Positions 9,601-17,975 of a stretch of DNA of 64,000 nt are shown one piece after another; within the stretch, counting starts at the first letter, position 1; every line of letters begins with the position of its first letter. The notes beneath the pieces are model-generated. The model saw only the letters and a program-made list of their open reading frames with translations. It was not told the DNA's origin and ran no database searches. The stretch is from Grimontia kaedaensis (GTDB taxonomy: Bacteria; Pseudomonadota; Gammaproteobacteria; Enterobacterales; Vibrionaceae): contig NZ_CP082275.1 of the NCBI RefSeq assembly GCF_023746615.1, positions 1,364,001 through 1,428,000 of the forward strand. The letters are read 5' to 3'. A program made the position numbers and the translations under genes.

Positions 9601-12600
9601 ATCCAAGAAATGAACCTCTTGGTGAAGTGGTATTTACGCTTAACCCTGAGCTTGATAACCCACGCGACATTGAAAACGAACAATTCCAGTTCGAAGTGAA
9701 AGACTTCGATGGTGATACCGCCACCGGTCAGTTTACGCTTGGGCTGATTGACCAAACACCAACCCTGACCATAGCGCCAGATACAGCCGGGGATATCACA
9801 GGAACCGAAGACCAGGGCCAGGCTGACACCAACACCGAATCAGCGGGCGTAGATGGCACTGCGGGTATCCCAATCAACATGCAGCTTAACATCGGCGACA
9901 ACGACCTCGGCGAAGCGTTGGAAGAGGATGGTCAACTGGTGCTGAATGGTGAAGTCACCCTCGCTACCCGTGATGATGCGGGCGATATAGGCGGCACGTT
10001 CTACTTTAACGGCACCGAAATCATGCCGGATGCTGATGGCAATATCGTCCTGAGCGCCGATATGTTTGAAGCCTCAAGCACGGACGATCCCATCACCTTC
10101 GATTTGACGGGCGTGACCTTCGTACCGGATCCGGATTACTCCTCTTACGACGGTAGCAATCTGATCCAGTTTGATGTCGAACTGGAAGTCAACGGCCATA
10201 ACCCAGTTACCTCAGCGTCACCACTGGAAATTACGGTTGAAGGCGTGGCTGATGTGCCGACGCTCAGCTTGATTGGCGAGGCAGCAGATGGCATCTTTGA
10301 AGTTGACGAAGACCACGAGCGTTTTGGCCCAGACGACTTCACGCTGGCGGAACTGTTTGAAGGGGCGCTGCAAGACACTGACGGCTCTGAAACCTTGCAC
10401 TATGAATTCACTCTGTCACCGGACTCGGGTCAGCTTTTAGGTGGTTTCATTTCGGGCAGTGATGGTTCTTACGTGTTGTCTGATCCCTCGCAATTAAACC
10501 GAGTACGTTTCGTTCCCGACGAGGATTTCAGTGGTGACATTACGCTCACCATCAAAGCGGTTTCTACCGAATCCTCGCCATCAAGCGTGGAAGAAGCGTC
10601 AACAGAAACCTCTCTCATTCTGCGGGTAGAACCGCAGGCAGAAGATGCGCGTTTGAGCGTACAACGTGTGTTTGATAACGAAGATGCAGGCAATCCTGAC
10701 CCCGACGTGGCGGAAGGCGATGCGATTTCGCTGGCAGGCCAGATTACCCTGACCTCGCTGGGCACCGATGATGACGGTTCAGAGTCAATGTTTGTGCGCA
10801 TCTTCGATTTGCCAGACGGTGCCGTGCTGCAGTTGAATGATGGTGGCACCATCACCACCTTGAACGACACAGACCGTATTTCCGTGGACGATATCGACAA
10901 GATCGAAATTGTGCCGCCAGTGAACAGCAACGAGAACTTTACCATTCAGGTAGAAGGGATCGTGGTCGATACCTCACCAGACTCCCCGGACGACGAACGT
11001 ATTATTCCAGCCACCTCGCTGGATGTGATTCTTGTGGGTGTGGCAGACACACCGGAATTCAACGTAGACAATCCGGGTACGGATGCCGGTCAGTGGCAGG
11101 TTGATGAAACCACAGGCACGGTTTCTACCACGGTGCCAGAAGATGGAGTCGATGGTGATGGTTTAGTACTCCTGGATTTCTCCGTCGTTTCCGGAGAAAA
11201 GGCCTTGTCGCCAGCAGACAATTCAGAAAGCCTGTCGCTTATCGTTTCAAATATTCCGAATGGTGCGTCATTCGTGACCAAAAACGATGACGGTTCAACA
11301 ACGGAAGTCGAACTGGCGTTCGTAGAGTGGATTACAGATGGTAGCTCGGGCATGTCTGTACCGACCTACTCGATTGATGTCTCCGTGTTTGAAGCCGGTG
11401 ACGTGTACCTGAAACTGCCACCAAACTCGACCAAAGATATCACGATCAATGCGGAGTTGGTTGCGACAGAAAATGATGGTGATGAAACCTCAATCAATAC
11501 AACCATCAACATCGAAATCAATCCTCCGATCATTGATGCAGAAGACTACGTAGACTCAACCTCCGAAGGTAAAGAGGATGAGTGGGTCACCATCAATTGG
11601 ATGCCTGATCTCTCTATCAGTGGTGTGGCTGATTCAACGACACCTGATGTCGTTGAAACGGCAGTGGGTGCTGTGATTTCAGGGTTTGCCGACACGGATT
11701 CGGTTCAACTGATCAAAGGTGATGGCACCACCATTGCGTTGACGCCAACCAGCGGCACCGTGGTGATTACCGAAGCGCAGATTGCAGATGGCTACCAGCT
11801 CCAAGTGAAGCGCGAAGAGCACAGCGATGTTGATCTAACGCTTTCAACCACAGTCACGGTTCGTCAGGTCGATTTCGAAGGCGAAAGTCAGGTAGAAAAA
11901 GAAATTTCAGGCACGGTGAATGTTGATATTCAGGCGGTGGTTGAAACGGAAGATAGCGAACTTGCGTTCCGAGACAACGCGGGCAACCCGACCACTGAAA
12001 TCTCTACAGATTCACTGGGCAATGTTGATCTGATCAATGCACTCCAGATTGTTAGCCCAGACACCTCCAGTACCGAGAGTTTCCTGAACGTTTATATCAG
12101 CGATTTACCTGACGGCTTCTTGGTGACTGGCGCGGTATACGATGGCCAGATGGGATGGGTGGTCAGTGACCCGAATAATTTCAGCATTGTTGCGCCCGCC
12201 AATACCCCTACTGTCCAACAGACAACCTTTACCATCTCTGCGTTGGTGATTGACGAAGGTGATGCGGGTGAAGGCGATACCAGTTTGCCTGAAACCATCG
12301 AAACCCAAATCACTCTTAACTATCAGAACGTGAATGTCGATGCCAATCAGGCCCAGGTTATTGAACAACCCGCGACGCCTGTGGTGATCGAAGGCGATGA
12401 AGATAACGCTATCTCGCTGGAAGGGCTGGGCGATGCGATCGAATGGCCTTCTGGCTCTGGTTTGACGGAAGACGTCGAATTCGATCAGGTGACGGTTGTG
12501 ATCAACGGCGATGAAATTCCGGAAGGAACTGTTATCAGCGGTGCCATCTATCACTTTGAAAATGACACCTACGTTTTCACGCCGCCACGAGAGAGCAGCG

Positions 12601-15600
12601 GTAACCCTTATCCGTCAGGGTTTGATCTATCAACATTGACCATGACGCCGCCGGACGATTTTGCGGGTGTCATGAACATTCCGGTCAATTTTGTCAATCT
12701 GGACTCATCAAGCGGTGATACCGAAACCACCACAGTGAATGTGCAGGTCGATGTGAAACCTCTGGTTGATTTACCACCACCGGATGGTGCTGAGCAACCG
12801 GGCGACGGCTCAACAGATTTCTCTTTCAGCTTGACGGTGAACGGCACCAATGGGTTGAACGACCAAACGCCACCGCAGCCGGTAGAGCCGGGAGATACAG
12901 AGCAGTTCTACCCAGATGAAGCGCTGGAAGACGGCATTATCTCATTGAGCATTGCCGGTTCTCTGGCAGATGTAGACAGTGCCAACGGTCTGGAAGCCAT
13001 CTCTTCAGCGGTATTGACCGTACCGGCATCCGTCGGTGTGTTTGTCGCGGCTGATGGCACTGAGTCATCAACGATGACAGTTACTGGCGCAGATCTGTCA
13101 GACTTCTCCTTCAAACCCGCGCCAGATTTCAGTGGAACGGTTGAGATATCTGCGGCGCTCACCATCACCGACACGGCGACAACAGGTGTCGACAGTCGCA
13201 CCACATCAACCAGTTTCTCGTTTGAGGTGGTGCCGGTTCATGATGAAGTGACCTTCACGCAAGACGGTGTCGAAGTGGAAGACGACGCCACCGTAGAACT
13301 GACCATGACAGAAGATGAAGCTGGTGGGCTCTCGTTGGCCGCGCTTGGTGCATCTTTCTCCGATATTGACGGCTCTGAATCACTGTCATCGGTTTCTATT
13401 TCCAACGTGCCGGAAGGATTTACCTTTGCGGCACCTGCGGTGAACGCAGGCAGTGGCATTTGGGTCATTGCCGGAAGTAACGTGACCGATCTTTCTTCAC
13501 TGTCACAGTTGCAGATCATCCCTCCGGCCAACTTCAGTGGTGAAGTCGATCTGATGATGACGGTTTACACCAAAGAAGCAGGCGCAAACTTCGTCGTTGG
13601 TCAAAGCCAGGAGCTTTCACTGACGGTGGAGCCAGAGGGCGATGGTGCCATAGCGTTTGTTGACGGCAGCGCGTCAGGTGAAGAAGACACCGAGATCGCA
13701 CTGGATTTGGATATCTCTGTCAAAGACGACACAGACACCCTGTCCGCTACTCAGCCTCCGGGCGTGTCGTTCACGGAAAATGAACCAGAAACCTTGCTCA
13801 TCACTGTTTCTGGCGTGCCGGAAGGCGGCCAATTAGTACTGCCAGATGGCGTCACAGGCACAGTGACACCGGAAACCTCAGACGGCGGCGACGTGGTCAT
13901 CACAGTAGCAGCCACGGAGCTCACCGACCTGACCTTTGTGCCACCACAGGATGGAAACGGCACTTACACGCTGGATCTGGCGATACAGACAGTCGATAAC
14001 GGCGCCGTCTCTGACGATGTGGTGAACAAACAGGTGAACGTCAGCGTCAGCGCAGTGAACGACGAGCCAGTCAACATTCTGGCTGACAGCTACGATGCGG
14101 AAGAAGACACCGTGCTCACCATCACTGACCTACAAGTCGAAGATGTGGATGCCCGTGATGGCGCCAGCATTGTCAATGTGGAGCTGGTGGTGGGAGCGGG
14201 TAACAGCTTGACCCTGAAAGGCGACACAACTGGCATTACCGTTACCGGTGATGGCACGAACACACTGGTGATTGAAGGCGATATTGATGCCATCAATGCC
14301 TTGTTGGCAGAAGGCGTGGACTACGCATTCGCCGGTGAAAATACGTCAGGTGAAGACAGCCTGACCATGACCACGCGCGACCGCGGTAACTTTGGTTCTG
14401 GCGGCCAGAAATTCGACCGCGATGAAGTGGCAATCATTGTTGCACCGAAATCGGATTTGCCAGAACTCACTGCTGCAACGCAACTGGCGTCAATGCGCGC
14501 AGCCACGGGCGCACTGGTGCCACTGCTTGGCTTGATGGCATCACTGGTTGACCCAATCGATAACGAGTTCAGCCTCACCTTCAGCGGCATGGGTACAGCG
14601 GCAGAAATCGTTGATGCAGCAGGTACGCCAGTCGGGACTAACAATGGTGACGGCACCTGGACATTCAGCCAAGCAGAGCTGGAAACCCTGACGCTGAGCG
14701 ACCTTAACATTCGCTTCAGTGCACAGCCTCCGGGCGATATTACCGTCACAGCGCTTTCTGATGTGGGCGATGGGGAACCGCAGCAAGCCACACTCACCAT
14801 CAACGCGAACGTGGTAGATACCGAAACCACAGGTGAACTGAACACGCCTCCGGCGGATAGCAGCGCAGATAACCTGGTGGTTGATGGCGATGCAGACACC
14901 GAAGTTCATGGTGGTGATGGAGACGACATCGTCGCAGGTGGCCTTGGCGAAGATATTCTCACCGGCGGCGCTGGTGATGATGAAATGTGGGGTGGCAAAA
15001 TCGGTGGCACCGGAGATGGCGTCAAAGACACCTTCAAATGGCAGTCAGGTGACTTCGGCACCGCAGCCGCGGCAGCGACAGACACCATTAAAGACTTCGA
15101 ATCGGGCATTGATGTTATCGATATCTCCGACGCGTTCGATTCCACTGGGATTGTCACCTTCACCGATCTGGCAAACCGACTGGATATCCAAACCGTCGAC
15201 GGCAACACCCGTATTCAGGTATTGGACGACAGCAGCCAGCCAATCCAGAACATCATTGTTGAAGGCGTCACGCTTAATGTTCTGCTGGGTATGGATGCAT
15301 CTGGCTTCACGCAAGATGAAATCCTCGAATCCATGATGATGGCAGGCCAACTGGTGGTATTCGACCCAGCGACGACGCAATTCGGTACCGAAGCGGATGA
15401 AACACTCACTGCAAGCGACGATGGCGAGCGCATTTACGCAGGCGACGGGGATGACACTGTCACGGGCGGTTTGGGCAATGACATTCTAGTCGGCGGTGAT
15501 GGTGAAGACATTCTTGTTGGCGGAGAGGGCAGCGATACGCTTTCCGGAGGTCTCGGGAACGACACCATGACTGGCGGCGCAGGGGATGATACCTACACTT

Positions 15601-15941
15601 GGGCGGAGTCGGATGTGGATGCAGCAACCTTAACGGTAGATACCATCACTGACTTCGATGTCGGCACAGCCACCACAGGCGACAAGCTGGATATTTCCGC
15701 ACTGCTGCCAGATACTGTTGACGGCTCATCAACCATTGAGCAGTTGCTGGATTACATTCGTCCGGAAGCGGGTGTTGATGGCAGCCTGACGCTCCATATA
15801 TCGCAAACTGCGGGCAGCATGGAGTCGCAAGACGTTGTGTTGGATTCTGTTGGGCTGTCCGACCTTGGCCTTGCAGACGGTGCGACTACCACGCAAATCC
15901 TGACAGAGCTGGTTCAGCTTCAAACCCTCAAGCTCGATTAA
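6633..15941 (+). CDS. Giant RTX adhesin, type I secreted, with LapG-type TAAG retention module
   Basis: A 3102-residue, very acidic surface protein. The N-terminal 130 residues form a retention-module-like domain ending in DPTEVFEETAAG; TAAG at residues 124-127 matches the LapG protease site of LapA-type adhesins. A Pro-Gly-Thr-rich linker follows (about residues 187-215, PTPGPG repeats). Then come many cadherin/Ig-like repeats rich in D, T, S and G, with recurring FxFxVxDxDGD and LTLxxxxxD patterns. Two clusters of RTX nonapeptides (GGxGxDxxx) lie near residues 2758-2790 and 2930-2990, within a VCA0849-class type I secretion target region, and the protein ends in a hydrophobic acidic C-terminus. 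Export should need an ABC/HlyD/TolC system, none of which is here. It probably mediates surface attachment, held or released according to c-di-GMP through LapD/LapG (inference). A terminator follows. Confidence 0.9.
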   Translation: MIGHEFDVGFNVDRVDGQAYLVSDDARIISLRAGMQIAPNQVVLTNENSSVVVSGKDQRFAFDGKCASCLVPLGDSDVEQYAATHSVTFNGDALNEEIPLDIDVAQLQQLILEGVDPTEVFEETAAGEGGGSANAGFIVVDYGYAATLAEAGFDTTGPLGGLNNTEDFLGADDDGTGSITGDDDGDGGPTPGPGPTPGPGPTPVPGPTPGPGPTPVDIDAEGGQRASLSVTEGDLDDSPYGSPDTTNFTIEAGTEALVPGTLQIATTEWVAVQAELAEITSNGEAVVFTRQTSLDANGVLTLTLTGAVSGEDVVELVITAAQSGNDLNINATLTQNGPLDHTTGSGTYVNIDGDKISINLPLQVADTGGDLMQSPAQLTLESNDGAAAIIGEATVELTEVAASATDNTATTSDGVDLGSDSIASVNFDAAAAEAQFAGITSHGQPTVVDTSVSGVITLYTDNGGTPEKVLEISLKPSDTAGEPAEYTVTQYHPFDQHGDSDGDGDNDSTTFTFPFTVTDADGDISNESDVSFKLIDGEVAHGGERTDDDGNPLDLIELQEQNTPVNSATSHSQSGTVTIDAATDRLDPTSVRLEQLDTLKTELEELTNNDGDPIDSVVVNETTDADGNPTYVVVASFNGVTALEIEISAQQGSDGLGVVLDTQITQYVPLIHPQDPSSENTSGLVTADGEQIMVKVPVQVADTDGDLLVDPTDPNIEAPRVISFVVVDDNSTTFGFGTSDGVIVEESSIDDGTGSNQGSKASGTLNIDTTDEDGNPLSVEITKPNGDVVEDYRLDTTDYVKYADGSPVQASGFPIFLEQRPVSDAYPKTYFGTADDGSGDNRDVMKFTFNQDGTFEFELLSAIDHAPGDGNNEAVFSLKAYTVDADGDESPRINVPITVVDDVPHMEGNIALNLDNDGSGTFTATIDVLALQDPSSLPGIEDLAGADGPTLISRIHNGIEWVDVSLTRSSTFDIFSSTDPSKKLGTISIDPRNEPLGEVVFTLNPELDNPRDIENEQFQFEVKDFDGDTATGQFTLGLIDQTPTLTIAPDTAGDITGTEDQGQADTNTESAGVDGTAGIPINMQLNIGDNDLGEALEEDGQLVLNGEVTLATRDDAGDIGGTFYFNGTEIMPDADGNIVLSADMFEASSTDDPITFDLTGVTFVPDPDYSSYDGSNLIQFDVELEVNGHNPVTSASPLEITVEGVADVPTLSLIGEAADGIFEVDEDHERFGPDDFTLAELFEGALQDTDGSETLHYEFTLSPDSGQLLGGFISGSDGSYVLSDPSQLNRVRFVPDEDFSGDITLTIKAVSTESSPSSVEEASTETSLILRVEPQAEDARLSVQRVFDNEDAGNPDPDVAEGDAISLAGQITLTSLGTDDDGSESMFVRIFDLPDGAVLQLNDGGTITTLNDTDRISVDDIDKIEIVPPVNSNENFTIQVEGIVVDTSPDSPDDERIIPATSLDVILVGVADTPEFNVDNPGTDAGQWQVDETTGTVSTTVPEDGVDGDGLVLLDFSVVSGEKALSPADNSESLSLIVSNIPNGASFVTKNDDGSTTEVELAFVEWITDGSSGMSVPTYSIDVSVFEAGDVYLKLPPNSTKDITINAELVATENDGDETSINTTINIEINPPIIDAEDYVDSTSEGKEDEWVTINWMPDLSISGVADSTTPDVVETAVGAVISGFADTDSVQLIKGDGTTIALTPTSGTVVITEAQIADGYQLQVKREEHSDVDLTLSTTVTVRQVDFEGESQVEKEISGTVNVDIQAVVETEDSELAFRDNAGNPTTEISTDSLGNVDLINALQIVSPDTSSTESFLNVYISDLPDGFLVTGAVYDGQMGWVVSDPNNFSIVAPANTPTVQQTTFTISALVIDEGDAGEGDTSLPETIETQITLNYQNVNVDANQAQVIEQPATPVVIEGDEDNAISLEGLGDAIEWPSGSGLTEDVEFDQVTVVINGDEIPEGTVISGAIYHFENDTYVFTPPRESSGNPYPSGFDLSTLTMTPPDDFAGVMNIPVNFVNLDSSSGDTETTTVNVQVDVKPLVDLPPPDGAEQPGDGSTDFSFSLTVNGTNGLNDQTPPQPVEPGDTEQFYPDEALEDGIISLSIAGSLADVDSANGLEAISSAVLTVPASVGVFVAADGTESSTMTVTGADLSDFSFKPAPDFSGTVEISAALTITDTATTGVDSRTTSTSFSFEVVPVHDEVTFTQDGVEVEDDATVELTMTEDEAGGLSLAALGASFSDIDGSESLSSVSISNVPEGFTFAAPAVNAGSGIWVIAGSNVTDLSSLSQLQIIPPANFSGEVDLMMTVYTKEAGANFVVGQSQELSLTVEPEGDGAIAFVDGSASGEEDTEIALDLDISVKDDTDTLSATQPPGVSFTENEPETLLITVSGVPEGGQLVLPDGVTGTVTPETSDGGDVVITVAATELTDLTFVPPQDGNGTYTLDLAIQTVDNGAVSDDVVNKQVNVSVSAVNDEPVNILADSYDAEEDTVLTITDLQVEDVDARDGASIVNVELVVGAGNSLTLKGDTTGITVTGDGTNTLVIEGDIDAINALLAEGVDYAFAGENTSGEDSLTMTTRDRGNFGSGGQKFDRDEVAIIVAPKSDLPELTAATQLASMRAATGALVPLLGLMASLVDPIDNEFSLTFSGMGTAAEIVDAAGTPVGTNNGDGTWTFSQAELETLTLSDLNIRFSAQPPGDITVTALSDVGDGEPQQATLTINANVVDTETTGELNTPPADSSADNLVVDGDADTEVHGGDGDDIVAGGLGEDILTGGAGDDEMWGGKIGGTGDGVKDTFKWQSGDFGTAAAAATDTIKDFESGIDVIDISDAFDSTGIVTFTDLANRLDIQTVDGNTRIQVLDDSSQPIQNIIVEGVTLNVLLGMDASGFTQDEILESMMMAGQLVVFDPATTQFGTEADETLTASDDGERIYAGDGDDTVTGGLGNDILVGGDGEDILVGGEGSDTLSGGLGNDTMTGGAGDDTYTWAESDVDAATLTVDTITDFDVGTATTGDKLDISALLPDTVDGSSTIEQLLDYIRPEAGVDGSLTLHISQTAGSMESQDVVLDSVGLSDLGLADGATTTQILTELVQLQTLKLD

Positions 15942-15985
15942 GCACCTTACCTGAGATAATGGCGTTTAATTCTTGAAGCAAATAC

Positions 15986-16014
15986 AAAAGCACTGCAATA
16001 AGCGGTGCTTTTTT
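15986..16014 (+). terminator. Rho-independent terminator after the adhesin
   Basis: AAAAGCAC (15986-15993) pairs with GTGCTTTT (16005-16012), with extra GC pairs inside the loop and a T run to 16014. It separates the adhesin from the phosphodiesterase gene. Confidence 0.85.
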
Positions 16015-16089
16015 ATGTCGGAAATCTAAAACTTGATGTAAGTTTTAGGTTCTATTGACTGAGTCATTCAATAACTAAAGAAAACAAAA

Positions 16090-16827
16090 ATGAAAACCCT
16101 TTACGCCCACAGGGGGATGTCAGCCATAGCCCCTGAAAATACACTGGCTGCTTTTTCACTTTGCGCCGAGCACGGCTTGAAATGGGTCGAGTGCGATGTG
16201 GATATCCTCGCCGATGGCACCATTGTGCTTTGCCACGACGATACCCTCGACCGCTGCACTGACCATTCAGGAAGTCTCTACGACTTCACCCGAGAAGATT
16301 TGGAAGATATCGACGCCGGAAGCTGGTTCGGAGACGAGTTTATCGGTGAGAAGCTGCCAACCTTTGATCAGTTCATTACCTTGATGAACATCCTCAAGCT
16401 CAACGCCAACATTGAAATCAAAGCTTGCACCAGTAGCTGGGAAAATACCGAGAAGCTTATCAGCGGCGTGATTGAAGGCATGAAAAACCTCAACAAAGAC
16501 GCCAGCGTGCTGATTTCTTGCTTCAACCCACTGGTATTGGCCGAATTCAAGCGCCGTTGCCCAGACATTCCCGTCGCATGCTTGTTCGACAAAGAGATGC
16601 CGGGTGATTGGCTTGCCATTATGCAGGCCTGTCAGTCCGACACCATCCATGTCGCCGATGAAGGCCTGACCAAAGCCAAAGTTGAAGAATTCAAAGATCT
16701 TGGCTTAGAAGTGAACGTGTACACGGTAAATAGCCTGATGCGCGCCAACCAGCTCTTTAACTGGGGCGTAGACGGTGTATTCACCGACATCGGCCACCAA
16801 TTCCCGTCGCGATACCGCAACGGCTAA
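16090..16827 (+). CDS. ugpQ: Cytoplasmic glycerophosphodiester phosphodiesterase
   Basis: A 245-residue GDPD-family enzyme that hydrolyses glycerophosphodiesters to glycerol-3-phosphate and an alcohol. The N-terminus AHRGMSAIAPENT carries the catalytic His and the Arg/Glu of the TIM-barrel active site. ECDVDILADG supplies the metal-binding Glu/Asp, and CHDDTLDRCT holds the second catalytic His. The NIEIK strand adds a further ligand. There is no signal peptide, and the size is like cytosolic UgpQ rather than periplasmic GlpQ. Glycerol-phosphate transporter genes are not adjacent, so the symbol rests on family type only. Confidence 0.88.
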   Translation: MKTLYAHRGMSAIAPENTLAAFSLCAEHGLKWVECDVDILADGTIVLCHDDTLDRCTDHSGSLYDFTREDLEDIDAGSWFGDEFIGEKLPTFDQFITLMNILKLNANIEIKACTSSWENTEKLISGVIEGMKNLNKDASVLISCFNPLVLAEFKRRCPDIPVACLFDKEMPGDWLAIMQACQSDTIHVADEGLTKAKVEEFKDLGLEVNVYTVNSLMRANQLFNWGVDGVFTDIGHQFPSRYRNG

Positions 16828-16840
16828 AACCCCCACGCTC

Positions 16841-16894
16841 AGTGATAGGTATGACAGATTGAATCTATAAACACCAACGATTATACCTATCACT
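16841..16894. promoter_or_regulatory. Long inverted repeat in the dps promoter region, possible OxyR-type site
   Basis: AGTGATAGGTAT (16841-16852) and ATACCTATCACT (16883-16894) form a perfect 12-bp inverted repeat around 30 bases. Inside it, tetramers ATAG, AGAT, ATAA and CGAT recur with 7-base gaps from 16845, matching 12 of 16 positions of the OxyR pattern. It lies 79 bases before dps. The OxyR reading is inference; the repeat could also act as a ugpQ transcription-end hairpin. Confidence 0.4.
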
Positions 16895-16972
16895 TCTCAC
16901 GTCATAAGATATCTCCATAGACATTAAGGCGACGCACCATTTGCGGAAGCCAACACAAAAGGGGATAGGGTT

Positions 16973-17449
16973 ATGACAAGCATTAATATCGGCATTCAAG
17001 AACAAGACAGAATTGAAATTGCAGAAGGGCTAAAACGCCTATTGGCGGATTCATACACCCTGTACCTGCAAACACACAACTTCCACTGGAATGTTACGGG
17101 TAAACAATTCCGTGAACTGCACCTGCTGTTTGAAGAGCATTACAACGCGCTGGCACTGGCGGTAGATGAAATTGCAGAGCGAATTCGTACCCTTGGCGTT
17201 GCTGCACCGGGCACGTACAAAGCGTTTGCAGAACTGAGCGCGATTGAAGAAGTAGAAGGTGTACCAAGCGCTGATGACATGGTGGATATTCTCACCAAAG
17301 GTCACGAGCAAGTGGTACGCACTGCAAGAAGCGTGTTGAAAGTAGCCCAAGACGCAGACGACGAATCTTCCGCATCACTGGTCTCAGACCGTATGCGAGA
17401 GCACGAGAAAACCGCCTGGATGCTCCGCGCCATGCGTGAAAACGGCTAA
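16973..17449 (+). CDS. dps: Dps-family ferritin-like DNA-protection protein
   Basis: A 158-residue four-helix ferritin-like subunit expected to form a 12-mer that oxidises and stores iron with peroxide, protecting DNA. The Dps ferroxidase signature is visible: THNFHWNVTG near residue 34 provides the His ligand, and FEEHYNALALAVDEIAERIR gives the Asp/Glu ligands of the dimer interface. A Lys-rich N-tail is absent, so strong DNA binding is uncertain. An AAAAGGGG stretch precedes the ATG. It is monocistronic and followed by a strong terminator. Confidence 0.93.
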   Translation: MTSINIGIQEQDRIEIAEGLKRLLADSYTLYLQTHNFHWNVTGKQFRELHLLFEEHYNALALAVDEIAERIRTLGVAAPGTYKAFAELSAIEEVEGVPSADDMVDILTKGHEQVVRTARSVLKVAQDADDESSASLVSDRMREHEKTAWMLRAMRENG

Positions 17450-17487
17450 GCCGTAAAGATTAAAAGCAAGCAATGTTGTGTAAGACA

Positions 17488-17518
17488 AAAGACCGCCGGG
17501 AGGCGGTCTTTGTGTTTT
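17488..17518 (+). terminator. Rho-independent terminator after dps
   Basis: AAAGACCGCC (17488-17497) pairs with GGCGGTCTTT (17502-17511) around a GGGA loop and leads into a T-rich tract. Confidence 0.88.
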
Positions 17519-17975
17519 GTTGGGGCGTTTGGTTCCTCCAACTTTTTAAGGGGGAGGTTAGGAGAGGGGTTGGGTTTAGAAGTCCTTTGGGACAGAAGTA
17601 AGTTGGAGTCTGTACCCGCAGCAGCCCAATTCGGATATCCTCAGATTGGGCAAAACGAAGCAGACGATTTTGTTCTTCGAGAGCATTGGCTGCTGAGGCA
17701 GCCAAAAAAGAATGCTATTGCCTATTAACCGGAGCAGGGCTCATATGTGTTAGTTACCTTGCCCTGAAATGTTCCACTGTTTAGCTTTCTGAGATTCTCC
17801 AGTCTTCATAAATCCTAAGCACGCCTAAATTTCGGTCCACATGAGGTCAGCGTTGTCTTTTACTACTTTTCTAAAAAGTCTGTCCATTTACCAATTGAAG
17901 CCATCTAATGCTCCGTACTGCAGCATATTTGGTGTGCAATGAAAGTTTTTCCGACACCTGCGCCTTGTTAGCTTT
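17519..17975. other. Non-coding junction between core genome and accessory ATPase region
   Basis: A stretch of 457 bp with no convincing gene. Composition shifts from core-like to AT-rich towards the ATPase gene, consistent with an island boundary. I saw no integrase, tRNA or att-like direct repeat. Confidence 0.45.
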
